This document shows, one piece after another, positions 53,039 to 62,606 of a stretch of 64,000 bases of DNA. How positions within the stretch are numbered: position 1 is the stretch's first letter; each line of letters starts with the position of its first letter. The notes beneath the pieces were generated by a model, which saw nothing but the letters and a program-made list of their open reading frames with translations, did no database searches and had not been told where the DNA came from. The translations under genes and the position numbers were made by a program. The stretch is from Acetobacter fabarum (GTDB taxonomy: Bacteria; Pseudomonadota; Alphaproteobacteria; Acetobacterales; Acetobacteraceae), in the NCBI RefSeq assembly GCF_011516925.1, contig NZ_WOTG01000002.1, positions 248,001 through 312,000 of the forward strand, read 5' to 3'.

Positions 53039-53973
53039 TGGCGGCAGGTGGCCTGCTCAACAAGCCAGTGGCACAATGCGGGGTAGCTAATGCCGCAATA
53101 GGCGGCCTGTTCGGGCAGGAGCGATGTTGCGGTCATGCCCGGCTGGGTGTTGACTTCCAGCAGGATCAGGCGCGGGTTGGCCGGGTCTGCATCATCCAGC
53201 CGGAAATCCGAGCGTGATGCCCCGGCACATCCCAGCGCCTTATGGGCTTCTACCGCCACGTCCAGTGCGCGCTGGGCAACATCGGGGGCAATGCGCGCGG
53301 GCAGTTCATGCCGTGAGCCGCCGGTATTGTATTTGGCGTCGTAATCGTAAAAATCGTGGCCGCTGCCGGTGGGGGTAATGTCTGTTATGGTCAGGGCGCG
53401 TTCGCCCATTACACCCACGGTAATTTCACGCCCGGGAATAAACTCTTCTACCAGCGCATGCGGGCCAAATGTCCAGTCCCGCACAATGCGTTCGCGCACA
53501 TTGGCACCGGGCCGCACGATGGAGACACCAACGGACGAGCCTTCGCTAACGGGTTTAACCACGTAGGGGGCTGGCAGGGGGTCACCTTCGGCAAGTTCGG
53601 CAATATCAATGACCCGGCCTTCGGCCACGGGCAGGCCAGCGGAAACAAAAGCAGCGCGGGCGGCCGCCTTGTTCATGGCTGTGGCGGATGCCCGTACGCC
53701 AGAATGTGTATAGGCAAGGCCCATCCAGTCCAGAATGCCCTGAATACAGCCGTCCTCGCCAAATCGGCCATGGAGTGCGTTAAACACGACATCGGGTTTT
53801 TGTGCGCCCAGTTCGGCAACCAGCGCGCCCAGATCGGCCCCCGCATCAAGCGTGCTGACCGTATGGCCTAGACTGCGCAGGGCCTCGGCCACGCCCTGCC
53901 CGGAAGACAGGCTGACAGTCCGCTCGGACGATATGCCGCCCATAAGCACGGTAATCCGTTTGGAGGTGCTCAT
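53035..53973 (-). CDS. ddl: D-alanine--D-alanine ligase
   Basis: 312 residues. An ATP-grasp ligase making the D-Ala-D-Ala dipeptide. ITVLMGGISSERTVSLSSGQGV, FNALHGRFGEDGCIQGILD, YVVKPVSEGSSVGV and LLEVNTQPGMTATSLLPEQA are seen. DdlB-type, as usual inside the division cluster. Start and stop overlap those of murB and ftsQ by 4 nt. Confidence 0.96.
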   Translation of the reverse strand: MSTSKRITVLMGGISSERTVSLSSGQGVAEALRSLGHTVSTLDAGADLGALVAELGAQKPDVVFNALHGRFGEDGCIQGILDWMGLAYTHSGVRASATAMNKAAARAAFVSAGLPVAEGRVIDIAELAEGDPLPAPYVVKPVSEGSSVGVSIVRPGANVRERIVRDWTFGPHALVEEFIPGREITVGVMGERALTITDITPTGSGHDFYDYDAKYNTGGSRHELPARIAPDVAQRALDVAVEAHKALGCAGASRSDFRLDDADPANPRLILLEVNTQPGMTATSLLPEQAAYCGISYPALCHWLVEQATCRQ

Positions 53974-54920
53974 GCGCGGGCTCCCTGTGTGCGGCCAAGA
54001 CGTTTGATTTCCCAGTGCAGTTGCACGCCCGAATGCTGGGCAACGCGCTGGCGCACGGTATCCCCCAGTGTTTCGAGGTCATGGGCGGTGGCATTGCCGA
54101 GGTTGATCAGGAAGTTGCAGTGTTTTTCGCTGACCTGGGCATCGCCCTGGCGCAGGCCACGGCAGCCAGCCTGATCAATCAGCTCCCACGCCTTGCGGGC
54201 GGAAACCTCGGGTTCGGGGTTGCGGAAGGTGGAGCCACCCGTGCGTGCGCGCACAGGCTGGGACTGCTCGCGCGCTGTGCGAATATCGCCAATGCGTGCG
54301 GCTATGTCCGCCGGGCTGGCAGGCATGCCGCGCAGGCGCGCACGCACCACCATGGCCCCTTCGGGCAGGCCGGAGCGGCGGTAGCCAAAGCGCAGGGCGG
54401 CGTTGCCAAGGCGGACCATATTGCCATCACGGGTCACAATTTCCGCCCAGTCCAGCACGCTGGCAATATCCGCTCCATAGGCTCCGGCGTTCATGCGCAC
54501 GGCCCCCCCGATGGAGCCGGGAATACCTGCCAGAAACTCCAGCCCCGCAAGCCCGGCCTGTGCCGCGTGTTCGGCTACTGTGGCATCCAGGCATGCGCTG
54601 CCCACCACAAGCCCGTCCGCTTCCACAGCAATATCGGCAAAGCCGCGGGCCATGCGCACCACAATGCCGTCCAGCCCGCCATCGCGGATAATCACGTTGG
54701 AGCAGGCTCCAAGGGCAATAACGGGCAGTTCGGGGGAAAGGCGCTGGAGCATGCTTGCCAGATCATCCGCATCCCTGGGCTGGAACAGCCATTCCGCCGG
54801 ACCACCAACGCGGAACCACGTACGCGCCCCCAGCGGGGCCTGCGCGGTAACGCGTCCATGCGTGCCGGCAAAGGCGTGGCGAACCATATCTTCCAGCGTG
54901 GTTGCGGGCGTGCTGTTCAT
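53970..54920 (-). CDS. murB: UDP-N-acetylenolpyruvoylglucosamine reductase
   Basis: 316 residues. An FAD enzyme reducing the enolpyruvyl group to make UDP-MurNAc. The FAD-binding N-terminus has NTWFRVGG-like [35 protein letters not shown], the catalytic [10 protein letters not shown] (Ser) and [20 protein letters not shown] follow. It lacks the C-terminal extension of type I MurB, so it is type II. Coupled by 4-nt overlaps to murC and ddl. Confidence 0.96.
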   Translation of the reverse strand: MNSTPATTLEDMVRHAFAGTHGRVTAQAPLGARTWFRVGGPAEWLFQPRDADDLASMLQRLSPELPVIALGACSNVIIRDGGLDGIVVRMARGFADIAVEADGLVVGSACLDATVAEHAAQAGLAGLEFLAGIPGSIGGAVRMNAGAYGADIASVLDWAEIVTRDGNMVRLGNAALRFGYRRSGLPEGAMVVRARLRGMPASPADIAARIGDIRTAREQSQPVRARTGGSTFRNPEPEVSARKAWELIDQAGCRGLRQGDAQVSEKHCNFLINLGNATAHDLETLGDTVRQRVAQHSGVQLHWEIKRLGRTQGARA

Positions 54921-56350
54921 GCCGCGCTTCCACCTTTCTGTTCAGCCTGCAAGGCGGCAAGCTGGGCAGGCAGAGCCTGCGCCCAGTTGGTAATGGTGCC
55001 CGCACCCAGACACACAACATAGTCCCCCGGCTTGGCAATGGCGTTGATCATTTCCGCCAGATGTTCAGGGCTGGAAAGCGGGACAACGGAGCGGTGGCCG
55101 CGTTCACGCAGCCCTTCTATCAGCCTGTCGCGGCTGGCATCGGGCAGGGGGTCTTCGCCTGCGGCGTACACGTCGGAGACAATAACCGTGTCGGCATCGT
55201 TCATGCAGGTGCAGAAATCGGCAAACAGGGTTCTCAGGCGGGAGTAGCGGTGCGGCTGCATGACCGCAATAACCCGGCTGGCTCCAGCCTGGCGGGCGGC
55301 CTTGAGCACGGCGGCAATTTCCACCGGGTGGTGCCCGTAATCATCAATCACGGTAATGCCACCGGCTTCCCCCGTACGGGTAAAGCGGCGCTTGACCCCC
55401 CGGAAGCTGGCCAGCCCGGAACGGATCACATCATCACTGATGTCCATTTCGGTTGCGACGGCAATGGCGGCAAGGGAGTTCTGCACATTATGCGCGCCCA
55501 GCATGGGCAGGCGGAAAGGCCCGGCCTTGCGGGTGCGGCGGGTAACGCGGTCTGTCAGCGTGACCTCAAACGTAGCGCCCAGCTTGTCGGTAATTACCTT
55601 TTCGGCCCGCACATCCGCCTGTGGGGAGAAGCCGTAGGTGACAATCCGGTGGTCAGACAGGCGCGGAATCATCTGCTGCACGGCAGGGTGGTCTATGCAC
55701 AGGACCGCAAAGCCATAGAACGGTACGTTGGAGACAAACTGGTCATACGCTGCCTCCATGGCCTCGGCAGAACCCCAGTGGTCCAGATGCTCGGGGTCCA
55801 TGTTGGTAACGACCGAAATAACGGAGGGCAGGCGCAGGAACGAGCCATCGCTTTCATCCGCTTCCACCACCATCCAGTCGCCCTTACCCATGCGGGTGTT
55901 GGTGCCGTAAGCCTCGATAATACCACCGTTGATAACGGTGGGGTCCAGCTTGGCGGCTTCCAGCACGGCAGCCACAAGGCTGGTGGTGGTGGTTTTGCCA
56001 TGTGTGCCGCCAATGGCTACGGACCAGCGCAGGCGCATGAGTTCGGCCAGCATTTCCGCCCGGCGGACAACGGGAATCAGCTTGGCGCGGGCTGCAACAA
56101 CTTCGGGGTTGTCACGCTTGACCGCGGTGGAAATGACCACAACCTGCGCATTGCCCAGATTGGCGGCGTCATGCCCGATTGTAACCGGAATGCCCGCAGC
56201 CCGCAGGCGTTTGACATTGGCGTTTTCCGCTATGTCCGAGCCCTGTACGGAGTAGCCCAGCAGGCACAGAACCTCTGCAATGCCGGACATGCCAATGCCG
56301 CCAATGCCGACAAAATGGATGGTTCCGATGGAAAGGGGCAGGGCTCTCAT
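54917..56350 (-). CDS. murC: UDP-N-acetylmuramate--L-alanine ligase
   Basis: 477 residues. It adds L-Ala to UDP-MurNAc. The Mur ligase P-loop is [18 protein letters not shown], preceded by [19 protein letters not shown] and followed by [11 protein letters not shown]. The central domain ends [15 protein letters not shown] and the C-terminal domain contains [11 protein letters not shown]. The start at [13 protein letters not shown] overlaps the murG stop (ATGA); the frame open to 56410 is not used. Confidence 0.97.
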   Translation of the reverse strand: MRALPLSIGTIHFVGIGGIGMSGIAEVLCLLGYSVQGSDIAENANVKRLRAAGIPVTIGHDAANLGNAQVVVISTAVKRDNPEVVAARAKLIPVVRRAEMLAELMRLRWSVAIGGTHGKTTTTSLVAAVLEAAKLDPTVINGGIIEAYGTNTRMGKGDWMVVEADESDGSFLRLPSVISVVTNMDPEHLDHWGSAEAMEAAYDQFVSNVPFYGFAVLCIDHPAVQQMIPRLSDHRIVTYGFSPQADVRAEKVITDKLGATFEVTLTDRVTRRTRKAGPFRLPMLGAHNVQNSLAAIAVATEMDISDDVIRSGLASFRGVKRRFTRTGEAGGITVIDDYGHHPVEIAAVLKAARQAGASRVIAVMQPHRYSRLRTLFADFCTCMNDADTVIVSDVYAAGEDPLPDASRDRLIEGLRERGHRSVVPLSSPEHLAEMINAIAKPGDYVVCLGAGTITNWAQALPAQLAALQAEQKGGSAA

Positions 56351-57492
56351 GTGCGTGTCTCCGTCTCGTGTGAGGGCGGATGGGCGGGTGAAGGAGAAAG
56401 TTGGAGGCATTCTTCTACTATATCAGCCAGACGGAGGGCGGCATCCGGGCGGGCCAGCGTGGCAGCGGCGGCTGCTGCGCGGGCCAGGTCGTCCGGGGCG
56501 GTGAAAAGGTCTTGCAGGCGGGCTGCCAGTGTTTGTGCGGTAAAGTCGGGCTGGCGGATCATCCAGCCTGCGCCCGCGTCGGTTATGGCGCGGGCGTTTT
56601 CGGTCTGCTCATCGGAGGCGGCAATAGGCAGGGGGACCATGACCGCAGGGCGGCCTGCGGTGGTAATTTCCGCCACCGAGGAGCCGCCTGCCCGCCCGAT
56701 GACCAGATGGGCTGCGCGCAGGATGTCGGGCACATCGTTCAAAAACGGCTCCACACGGGCCTGTACGCCAATATCGGCATAGGCTTTGCGCACGGTGTCC
56801 ACGTCATCCGCGCGGGCCTGCTGAGTAATGTGGATGCGTGCGCGCAGGGCGGCTGGCAGGCGGCCAATGGCTGCGGGCACCACCTGCGAAAAAATGCGCG
56901 CCCCCAGCGAGCCACCCCAGACCAGCAGGTTGATCGTCCCGTTCGGGGTGGGCCATGCTTCCCCCGCCAGCGCGGCAATGCCGGGGCGCACGGGCATGCC
57001 GGTCAGCACGGTTCTGGCCCCCATGGGCAGCTTGGCCACGGTGGGGAAGGAGGTGGCAATTACGTCAGCAAAGCGGGAGAGCACGGCATTGGCCTTGCCC
57101 AGAACGGCATTGCCTTCATGAATGATCAGCGCAGGGTGCCTGCGGCCCAGCAACCGCGCGCCCAGCAGGGGCGGAATGGAAGGGTAGCCGCCAAAACCGA
57201 TGACCGCATCAGGCTGAAGAGTGTGCAGGATGCCCCGTGCCTTCCATGCGCTGGCCAGTAGCGTAACCCCTGCGCGCAGGGCGCGTACGGGGCCACGCCC
57301 GGCCACACCTGCACCGCGCAGCACAAACTGTGGTGCATTGGCAAAAACGCCGCTGGTGCGTTTGCCTGCGCGGGCATCGGTCATCAGCACAATGTGGTGG
57401 CCACGGGCAACCAGTGCGTCAGCCAGTGCTTCAGCGGGGAAAAAATGACCGCCAGTGCCCCCGGCCGCGATCACAATAGTCTGTGGCTTCAT
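56347..57492 (-). CDS. murG: UDP-GlcNAc--lipid I N-acetylglucosaminyltransferase MurG
   Basis: 381 residues. A GT-B enzyme converting lipid I to lipid II at the inner membrane. G-loops [35 protein letters not shown] and [14 protein letters not shown] are visible, plus the donor-binding [27 protein letters not shown]. The start at 57492 overlaps the ftsW stop as ATGA; an in-frame ATG four codons upstream (57504) is equally possible. Confidence 0.96.
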   Translation of the reverse strand: MKPQTIVIAAGGTGGHFFPAEALADALVARGHHIVLMTDARAGKRTSGVFANAPQFVLRGAGVAGRGPVRALRAGVTLLASAWKARGILHTLQPDAVIGFGGYPSIPPLLGARLLGRRHPALIIHEGNAVLGKANAVLSRFADVIATSFPTVAKLPMGARTVLTGMPVRPGIAALAGEAWPTPNGTINLLVWGGSLGARIFSQVVPAAIGRLPAALRARIHITQQARADDVDTVRKAYADIGVQARVEPFLNDVPDILRAAHLVIGRAGGSSVAEITTAGRPAVMVPLPIAASDEQTENARAITDAGAGWMIRQPDFTAQTLAARLQDLFTAPDDLARAAAAAATLARPDAALRLADIVEECLQLSPSPAHPPSHETETRT

Positions 57493-58652
57493 GCTGACCG
57501 CCATTGTCTGAGAGTGGAGATAAAGCCATTGCCCGAGCGCAGGCCCCCCGGTTGCTGCCGGGTCAGGGCCAGCACCATGCCAATAGCCAGAGCAACAGAC
57601 ATGGCCGAAGACCCCCCATAGGAAATGAATGGCAGCGTCATGCCCTTGGTGGGGATAAGATGCAAGGTGGAAGCCATGTTAACAAACGCCTGAAGGCCAA
57701 AACCCGTTAGCAGCCCGGTGGTGGCGATGACCACAAACGGGTCATCCTCGCGGATCAGGCGCAGCAGGGTCCGCACCACAATGGCGGCAAAAACGCAAAT
57801 GATCAGCAGGCAGATGACAAGCCCGTATTCTTCCCCCGCCACGGCAAACACAAAGTCCGCATGGGCGTCGGGGAGCAGATCCTTGACCCGGCCTTCACCC
57901 GGCCCGCGGCCCATAAGCCCGCCATTGCCAAAGGCGCGCAGGGCCGTATCAATCTGGTAATGATCCCCCACATTGGGGTGCATGAACCGCTCCACGCGCG
58001 AGCGCACATGCGGGAAGATAAAAAACGCGGCAATGCCTGCCGCAATCATGCAGGCAAAACCAAACCCCACAAAAATCAGGTTCAGCCCGTCCACAAACAA
58101 CTGGACCAGAAAAACAGCGGTAATAACCGTAAGCATGCCAATGTCTGGCTGGGATTTAAGCAGCAGCAGAATAAGCCCATATAGCCCGAATGCGATGAGC
58201 ATCCCCGGAAAATAGCGCGAAATACGGCGCTGGGTCAGCAGCCACCCCGTGACCACGGCAAAGCAGGGCTTGAGAAACTCCGATGGCTGCAAAGACATGA
58301 GCGGCAGCGCAATCCAGCGCCGTGCCCCCTTGATCTCGATCCCGTGGACCAGCGTAAGCATGGTCGCACCCAGCATGAGCGCCCCCCCGATCAGGGAGAG
58401 CCGCAGCACCGTCCGGCGCGAGAGCATGGAAACCCCGGTGACAATAACCCCCGCCACGCTCAGGAACATGACCTGCTTGAAAATGAACATGTTGCGCGAC
58501 GCACCAATGCGCACCGCAACCGCCGGGCTGGCCGCAAGCATGAGAATGTAGCCAAAGCCGATAAGAATGAAGGTGCAGACCAGCGTTGTCCGGTCCACGT
58601 TCCGCCACCAGCGGCCAAAAGGCGAATCATCAGTGCGGGAATAACCGGCCAT
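57489..58652 (-). CDS. ftsW: Septal peptidoglycan polymerase / lipid II transporter family FtsW
   Basis: 387 residues with about ten membrane helices, SEDS family. Signature segments: KGARRWIALPLMSLQPSEFLKP, LLKSQPDIGMLTVI, GRGPGEGRVKDLLPDAHADFVFAVAGEEYG (loop with the catalytic Asp) and LIPTKGMTLPFISYGGSSAM. SEDS proteins polymerise lipid II together with a class B PBP. It lies 7 nt after murD, in a tightly packed block. Confidence 0.96.
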   Translation of the reverse strand: MAGYSRTDDSPFGRWWRNVDRTTLVCTFILIGFGYILMLAASPAVAVRIGASRNMFIFKQVMFLSVAGVIVTGVSMLSRRTVLRLSLIGGALMLGATMLTLVHGIEIKGARRWIALPLMSLQPSEFLKPCFAVVTGWLLTQRRISRYFPGMLIAFGLYGLILLLLKSQPDIGMLTVITAVFLVQLFVDGLNLIFVGFGFACMIAAGIAAFFIFPHVRSRVERFMHPNVGDHYQIDTALRAFGNGGLMGRGPGEGRVKDLLPDAHADFVFAVAGEEYGLVICLLIICVFAAIVVRTLLRLIREDDPFVVIATTGLLTGFGLQAFVNMASTLHLIPTKGMTLPFISYGGSSAMSVALAIGMVLALTRQQPGGLRSGNGFISTLRQWRSA

Positions 58653-58659
58653 GCTTGTC

Positions 58660-60075
58660 CTACTGCCCCGTCGTGCTCATCTGCTGCGTACGCACAGCAT
58701 GGGCCAACGCCTGAAAATGCTGCCCGCGTGCCTCAAACCCGGCATACTGGTCAAAGCTCGCACAGGCGGGTGAGAGCAGGATAACGGGCGTATGGGTCTG
58801 CTGTGCAAGACTGTAGGCTTGGGGGACTGCTTTTTCCAGTGTCTCCACCACGGTATGGGGCACGTTGTGGCGCGTAAGGGTTGCTGCCAGTTCCGCTGCA
58901 TCCCGCCCGATCAGGAAGGCATGGGTGATACGGCCAAAATATGGGCTCAGGCTTTCTATCCCGCCTTCCTTGGCTATTCCCCCTGCAATCCATACCAGCC
59001 GGTCATAGCACCCCAATGCGCGGGAGGAGGCATCGGCATTGGTGGCCTTGCTGTCGTCTATGAAGGCAATGTTGTTGCAGGTTTCAACCAGCTTCTGCCG
59101 GTGTGGCAGACCGGGGAAGGAGGCAATGGCCTGTGCTGCCATGGTATCCGCAATACCCAGAAAACGGGCCATGGCCAGTGCGGCGGCTGCATTCTGGGCA
59201 TTATGCGCACCCGGCAGGGCGGGGGGCAGTGTGGCCAGTGCCGCGCTGTTGTGCCAGACCGCGCCATTCTGGCCGTAATAGCTGGCGGCAGGGTTGGTGC
59301 CGGACACGGTTATGCAGGGTGTGGCCGACTGGGCCAGATGCCCGGCAATGCGGGTGCATTCAGCATCGTCAATGCCAATCACGGCAATATCGTGTGCTGT
59401 CTGGCCCGCAAACACACGTTGCTTGGCCAGTGCATACCCGGCCATGCCTGCGTGGCGGTCCAGATGGTCCGGGGTCAGGTTGAGCAGGCAGGCGGCATCA
59501 AAATGCAGGGTATCCAGCCGTTCCAGCATGTAGGACGACATTTCCAGCACATACACGCCGTTATCGGGGAGCAGGGGCAGGGCCAGTGCTGCGGGACCAA
59601 GGTTGCCACCGGCTGCAACCGGCACACCGGCCTGTTCCAGAATATGGGCCAGCAGGGTGGTGGTGGTGGATTTGCCGTTGGTGCCGGTAATGCCCGCAAA
59701 GCGTGCCTTGCTGCCTGCGGCGCGGACTGCGCAATAAAGCAGTTCCGCATCGGACAGAATGGGCACACCCGCTGCAATGGCCAGTGCGGCAACCGGGTGC
59801 ACACGCGGCAGGTGGTGCGGAATGCCGGGGGAGAGAACAAGCGCGTCAAACCCCGCCATATCCTCCAGCGGGGCGCAGGTAATGCGGGCAGCCTGCTCGG
59901 GGGGCATGTGGGCCAGCGCCTGGGTCAGGCCTTGGCGTCCGGCCTCTCCATCATCCCATGCCTGAACATGCGCGCCACATGCGGCCAATGCCTGCACGGC
60001 GGGCAGGCCATTGCGGCCAAGGCCCAGCACGGCAAAACGTTTCACGGCAAACACAGTGGGAGGGAAGGTGCTCAT
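58660..60075 (-). CDS. murD: UDP-N-acetylmuramoylalanine--D-glutamate ligase
   Basis: 471 residues. It adds D-Glu to UDP-MurNAc-L-Ala. [22 protein letters not shown] is the N-terminal Rossmann-like part; the P-loop is [71 protein letters not shown] and the C-terminal [19 protein letters not shown] follow. The start at [11 protein letters not shown] overlaps the mraY stop by 4 nt. Confidence 0.96.
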   Translation of the reverse strand: MSTFPPTVFAVKRFAVLGLGRNGLPAVQALAACGAHVQAWDDGEAGRQGLTQALAHMPPEQAARITCAPLEDMAGFDALVLSPGIPHHLPRVHPVAALAIAAGVPILSDAELLYCAVRAAGSKARFAGITGTNGKSTTTTLLAHILEQAGVPVAAGGNLGPAALALPLLPDNGVYVLEMSSYMLERLDTLHFDAACLLNLTPDHLDRHAGMAGYALAKQRVFAGQTAHDIAVIGIDDAECTRIAGHLAQSATPCITVSGTNPAASYYGQNGAVWHNSAALATLPPALPGAHNAQNAAAALAMARFLGIADTMAAQAIASFPGLPHRQKLVETCNNIAFIDDSKATNADASSRALGCYDRLVWIAGGIAKEGGIESLSPYFGRITHAFLIGRDAAELAATLTRHNVPHTVVETLEKAVPQAYSLAQQTHTPVILLSPACASFDQYAGFEARGQHFQALAHAVRTQQMSTTGQ

Positions 60076-61166
60076 CGCAGTTTCAGCGTGGCCAGACCAC
60101 ACATGCCCAGCACGATGGAAACAATCCAGAACCGGATGACAATCTTGGGTTCAGCCCAGCCCTTTTTTTCAAAATGGTGGTGGATGGGCGCCATAAGGAA
60201 CACGCGGCGGCCCGTGCGCTTGTACCAGAACACCTGAATGATGACCGAGAGCGTTTCAACCACAAACAGCCCACCAACAATGCACAGCACCAGTTCGTGC
60301 TTGATGGCAACGGCCAGCGAACCAAGTGCCCCACCGAGGGAGAGCGAGCCCGTATCCCCCATAAATACGGCGGCAGGTGGCGCGTTAAACCACAAAAAGC
60401 CTAGCCCGGCCCCAACAAGGGCTGCGCAGAACACTGCCAGTTCCCCCGTGCCGGGCACGGCATGGACCTGAAGGTAGTCTGCAAAAACATGGTTGCCCAC
60501 TACGTAGGACAGAATGGCAAACACCAGTGCCGCCACCACCACGGGGCCAATGGCCAGCCCGTCCAGCCCATCGGTAAAGTTGACCGCATTGCCAAAGCCG
60601 GTAATCACGATCATGGCGAACACGGGGTAGAGCAGGCCGAGGGGGAGCAGCAACTCCTTGGCAAAAGGGAAGGCCAGATGGTTGGCCAGTTCAGGCGGCA
60701 TCAGATACTGCAACCACCCCCCGCATATGAGCGATATGGCAAATTCCGAGCCAAGGCGCGCCCGTTTGGAAAGCCCATCCGTGTTGCGCCGTGCCAGTTT
60801 GCGGTAGTCATCGGCAAAGCCAATCAGGCCAAAACCCAGCGTGGTCAGCAACACGGCCCATACAAAACCGTTTTCCAGATTACCCCAGAGCAGCGTAGCC
60901 ACCGTGAGTGCGATCAGGATAAGCATGCCGCCCATTGTGGGGGTTCCGGCTTTTTCAATAATATGCCGTTCAGGCCCAACCGTGCGGATGGGCTGCCCGT
61001 AACGCTGGATACGGCGCAGCATGGTAATGAGCGGCCTGCCCAGAAGCAGGCTGATCCCCAGTGCGGTCATGCAGGCACAACCCGCCCGGAAGGAAATGTA
61101 ACGCAGCAGGTTGAGCAGCGTAATGTGCCCGTCATGCACCGCGTGAGAGACCAGTAGATACAGCAT
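60072..61166 (-). CDS. mraY: Phospho-N-acetylmuramoyl-pentapeptide-transferase
   Basis: 364 residues, ten predicted membrane helices. It transfers phospho-MurNAc-pentapeptide to undecaprenyl phosphate to make lipid I. Catalytic and Mg-binding segments are [62 protein letters not shown] and the [14 protein letters not shown] motif. It begins directly after the murF stop and overlaps murD by 4 nt. Confidence 0.97.
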   Translation of the reverse strand: MLYLLVSHAVHDGHITLLNLLRYISFRAGCACMTALGISLLLGRPLITMLRRIQRYGQPIRTVGPERHIIEKAGTPTMGGMLILIALTVATLLWGNLENGFVWAVLLTTLGFGLIGFADDYRKLARRNTDGLSKRARLGSEFAISLICGGWLQYLMPPELANHLAFPFAKELLLPLGLLYPVFAMIVITGFGNAVNFTDGLDGLAIGPVVVAALVFAILSYVVGNHVFADYLQVHAVPGTGELAVFCAALVGAGLGFLWFNAPPAAVFMGDTGSLSLGGALGSLAVAIKHELVLCIVGGLFVVETLSVIIQVFWYKRTGRRVFLMAPIHHHFEKKGWAEPKIVIRFWIVSIVLGMCGLATLKLR

Positions 61167-62606
61167 TCAGGTGGGCTCCACGGTGTTAAGGGTTTCAAGG
61201 GCTGCAATGACATCGCGCATGCGACTACCCAGACTGCCTTTGACCAGCACGGCATCTCCCCCGCGCAGGGCGGCACAGGCCAGAGGCGCAAGGGCGGCGG
61301 CGTTGTCCGCCCATGCGCCCTGTCTGGCGGGGGGCAGAGCATCGAAAAGGGTTTTCATGTAAGGTCCGCAGCAAAAAACAAGATCGGCCGAGGCAGCCGC
61401 TACTGGGGCAAGGGCTGCGTGTTCAGTTGTAGAGAATGTTCCCAGTTCGCGCATATCGCCCAGAATGGCAATGTGGCGGGAGGCAGGCAGGTGGTGCAGG
61501 ACGTCCAATGCCGCGCGGATGGAGGCGGAAGAGGCATTATAGCTCTCGTCCAGCAGGGTTATGGCCCCTCCCGCAATGTGGCTGAGTGCCCCCCGGCCCT
61601 TACCGGGGGCAAAACCTTGCAGTGCCGTGGCTGCTTTGGGCAGGTCTGCCCCAAGGGCTGCGCAGGCGGCCAGTGCGGCCAGTGCGTTGCGGGCCAGATG
61701 CAGGCCGGGTGCTGGCACATGCACGGCTACCTCTACCCCGGCAATGCTGGCGGTAAACTGTGTGCCATCGGCCCCGGAGTGCACAGCGCCCATATGCGCG
61801 GTGCTGCCAGGGCTGGAGCCCGTGCGCCACAGGGTTGCGTTGGCCTGTTGTGCGGCCTGAACAAAAAAAGAAGCACCGTGCGCATCATCCGGCACCACAG
61901 CCACGCCATGGGCTGGCAGGGTGGTGATAATGGAGGCTTTTTCTGCCGCAATGGCGTCCAGGCTCCCCATATGGCCCAGATGGGCGGAGCCTATGGTGGT
62001 AATAACCGCCACATCGGGGCGAACCATGCGGGCAAGGGGCAGGATCTCGCCGGGGTGGTTCATCCCGATTTCACTAATGCAGAAGGCTGCATCTCGTGGC
62101 AGGCGGGCAAGGGTCAGGGGCACGCCCCAGTGGTTGTTATAGGAGGCCTCGGCCGCATGCGTCGGGCCATTGGCGCTCAGGCACAGGCGCAGCATTTCCT
62201 TGGTGGTGGTTTTGCCCACGCTGCCGGTTACGGCCACGACCTTGCCGGTAAAACGCGCACGTGCGGCTTGGGCAAGCTGTTGCAGGCCCACCATTGTATC
62301 GGCCACCACCAGCACACGCGGGTCGGCCAGCCCATCTGCCGCATGCACCATGGCGCAAGCGGCTCCCTTGTCCAGTGCAGCCTGAACATGGGCGTGGCCA
62401 TCGCTGGTATCCCCCTTAAGGGCGATAAACAGATCACCGGCGGCAAGGGTGCGTGTGTCGATGGAAATGCCGGTTATGGCCTGCTCAGTCAGGTTTCTGG
62501 CAGAGGCTTCAGGCTGTGTGCCTAGGGGGGCGGAAGGGGCTGCTGCGGGCAGAAAATGCCCACCCGTTGCCTGTTCCAGTTCCGTGCGGGTCCATAAGGA
62601 GGTCAT
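61167..62606 (-). CDS. murF: UDP-N-acetylmuramoyl-tripeptide--D-alanyl-D-alanine ligase
   Basis: 479 residues. Adds D-Ala-D-Ala, the last cytoplasmic peptide step. ITGISIDTRTLAAGDLFIALKG marks the N-terminal domain; the P-loop is AVTGSVGKTTTKEML. SYNNHWGVPLTLARL, SEIGMNHPGEI and LLDESYNASSASIRAALD follow, with VLVKGSLGSRMRDVI near the end. The start overlaps the murE stop by 4 nt, and mraY follows without a gap. Confidence 0.97.
   Translation of the reverse strand: MTSLWTRTELEQATGGHFLPAAAPSAPLGTQPEASARNLTEQAITGISIDTRTLAAGDLFIALKGDTSDGHAHVQAALDKGAACAMVHAADGLADPRVLVVADTMVGLQQLAQAARARFTGKVVAVTGSVGKTTTKEMLRLCLSANGPTHAAEASYNNHWGVPLTLARLPRDAAFCISEIGMNHPGEILPLARMVRPDVAVITTIGSAHLGHMGSLDAIAAEKASIITTLPAHGVAVVPDDAHGASFFVQAAQQANATLWRTGSSPGSTAHMGAVHSGADGTQFTASIAGVEVAVHVPAPGLHLARNALAALAACAALGADLPKAATALQGFAPGKGRGALSHIAGGAITLLDESYNASSASIRAALDVLHHLPASRHIAILGDMRELGTFSTTEHAALAPVAAASADLVFCCGPYMKTLFDALPPARQGAWADNAAALAPLACAALRGGDAVLVKGSLGSRMRDVIAALETLNTVEPT

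Noticed and set aside
58792..60237. Long open frame antisense to murD
   Set aside because: Same reason: shadow of a conserved gene, Cys/Gly/Gln-rich translation with no domain.
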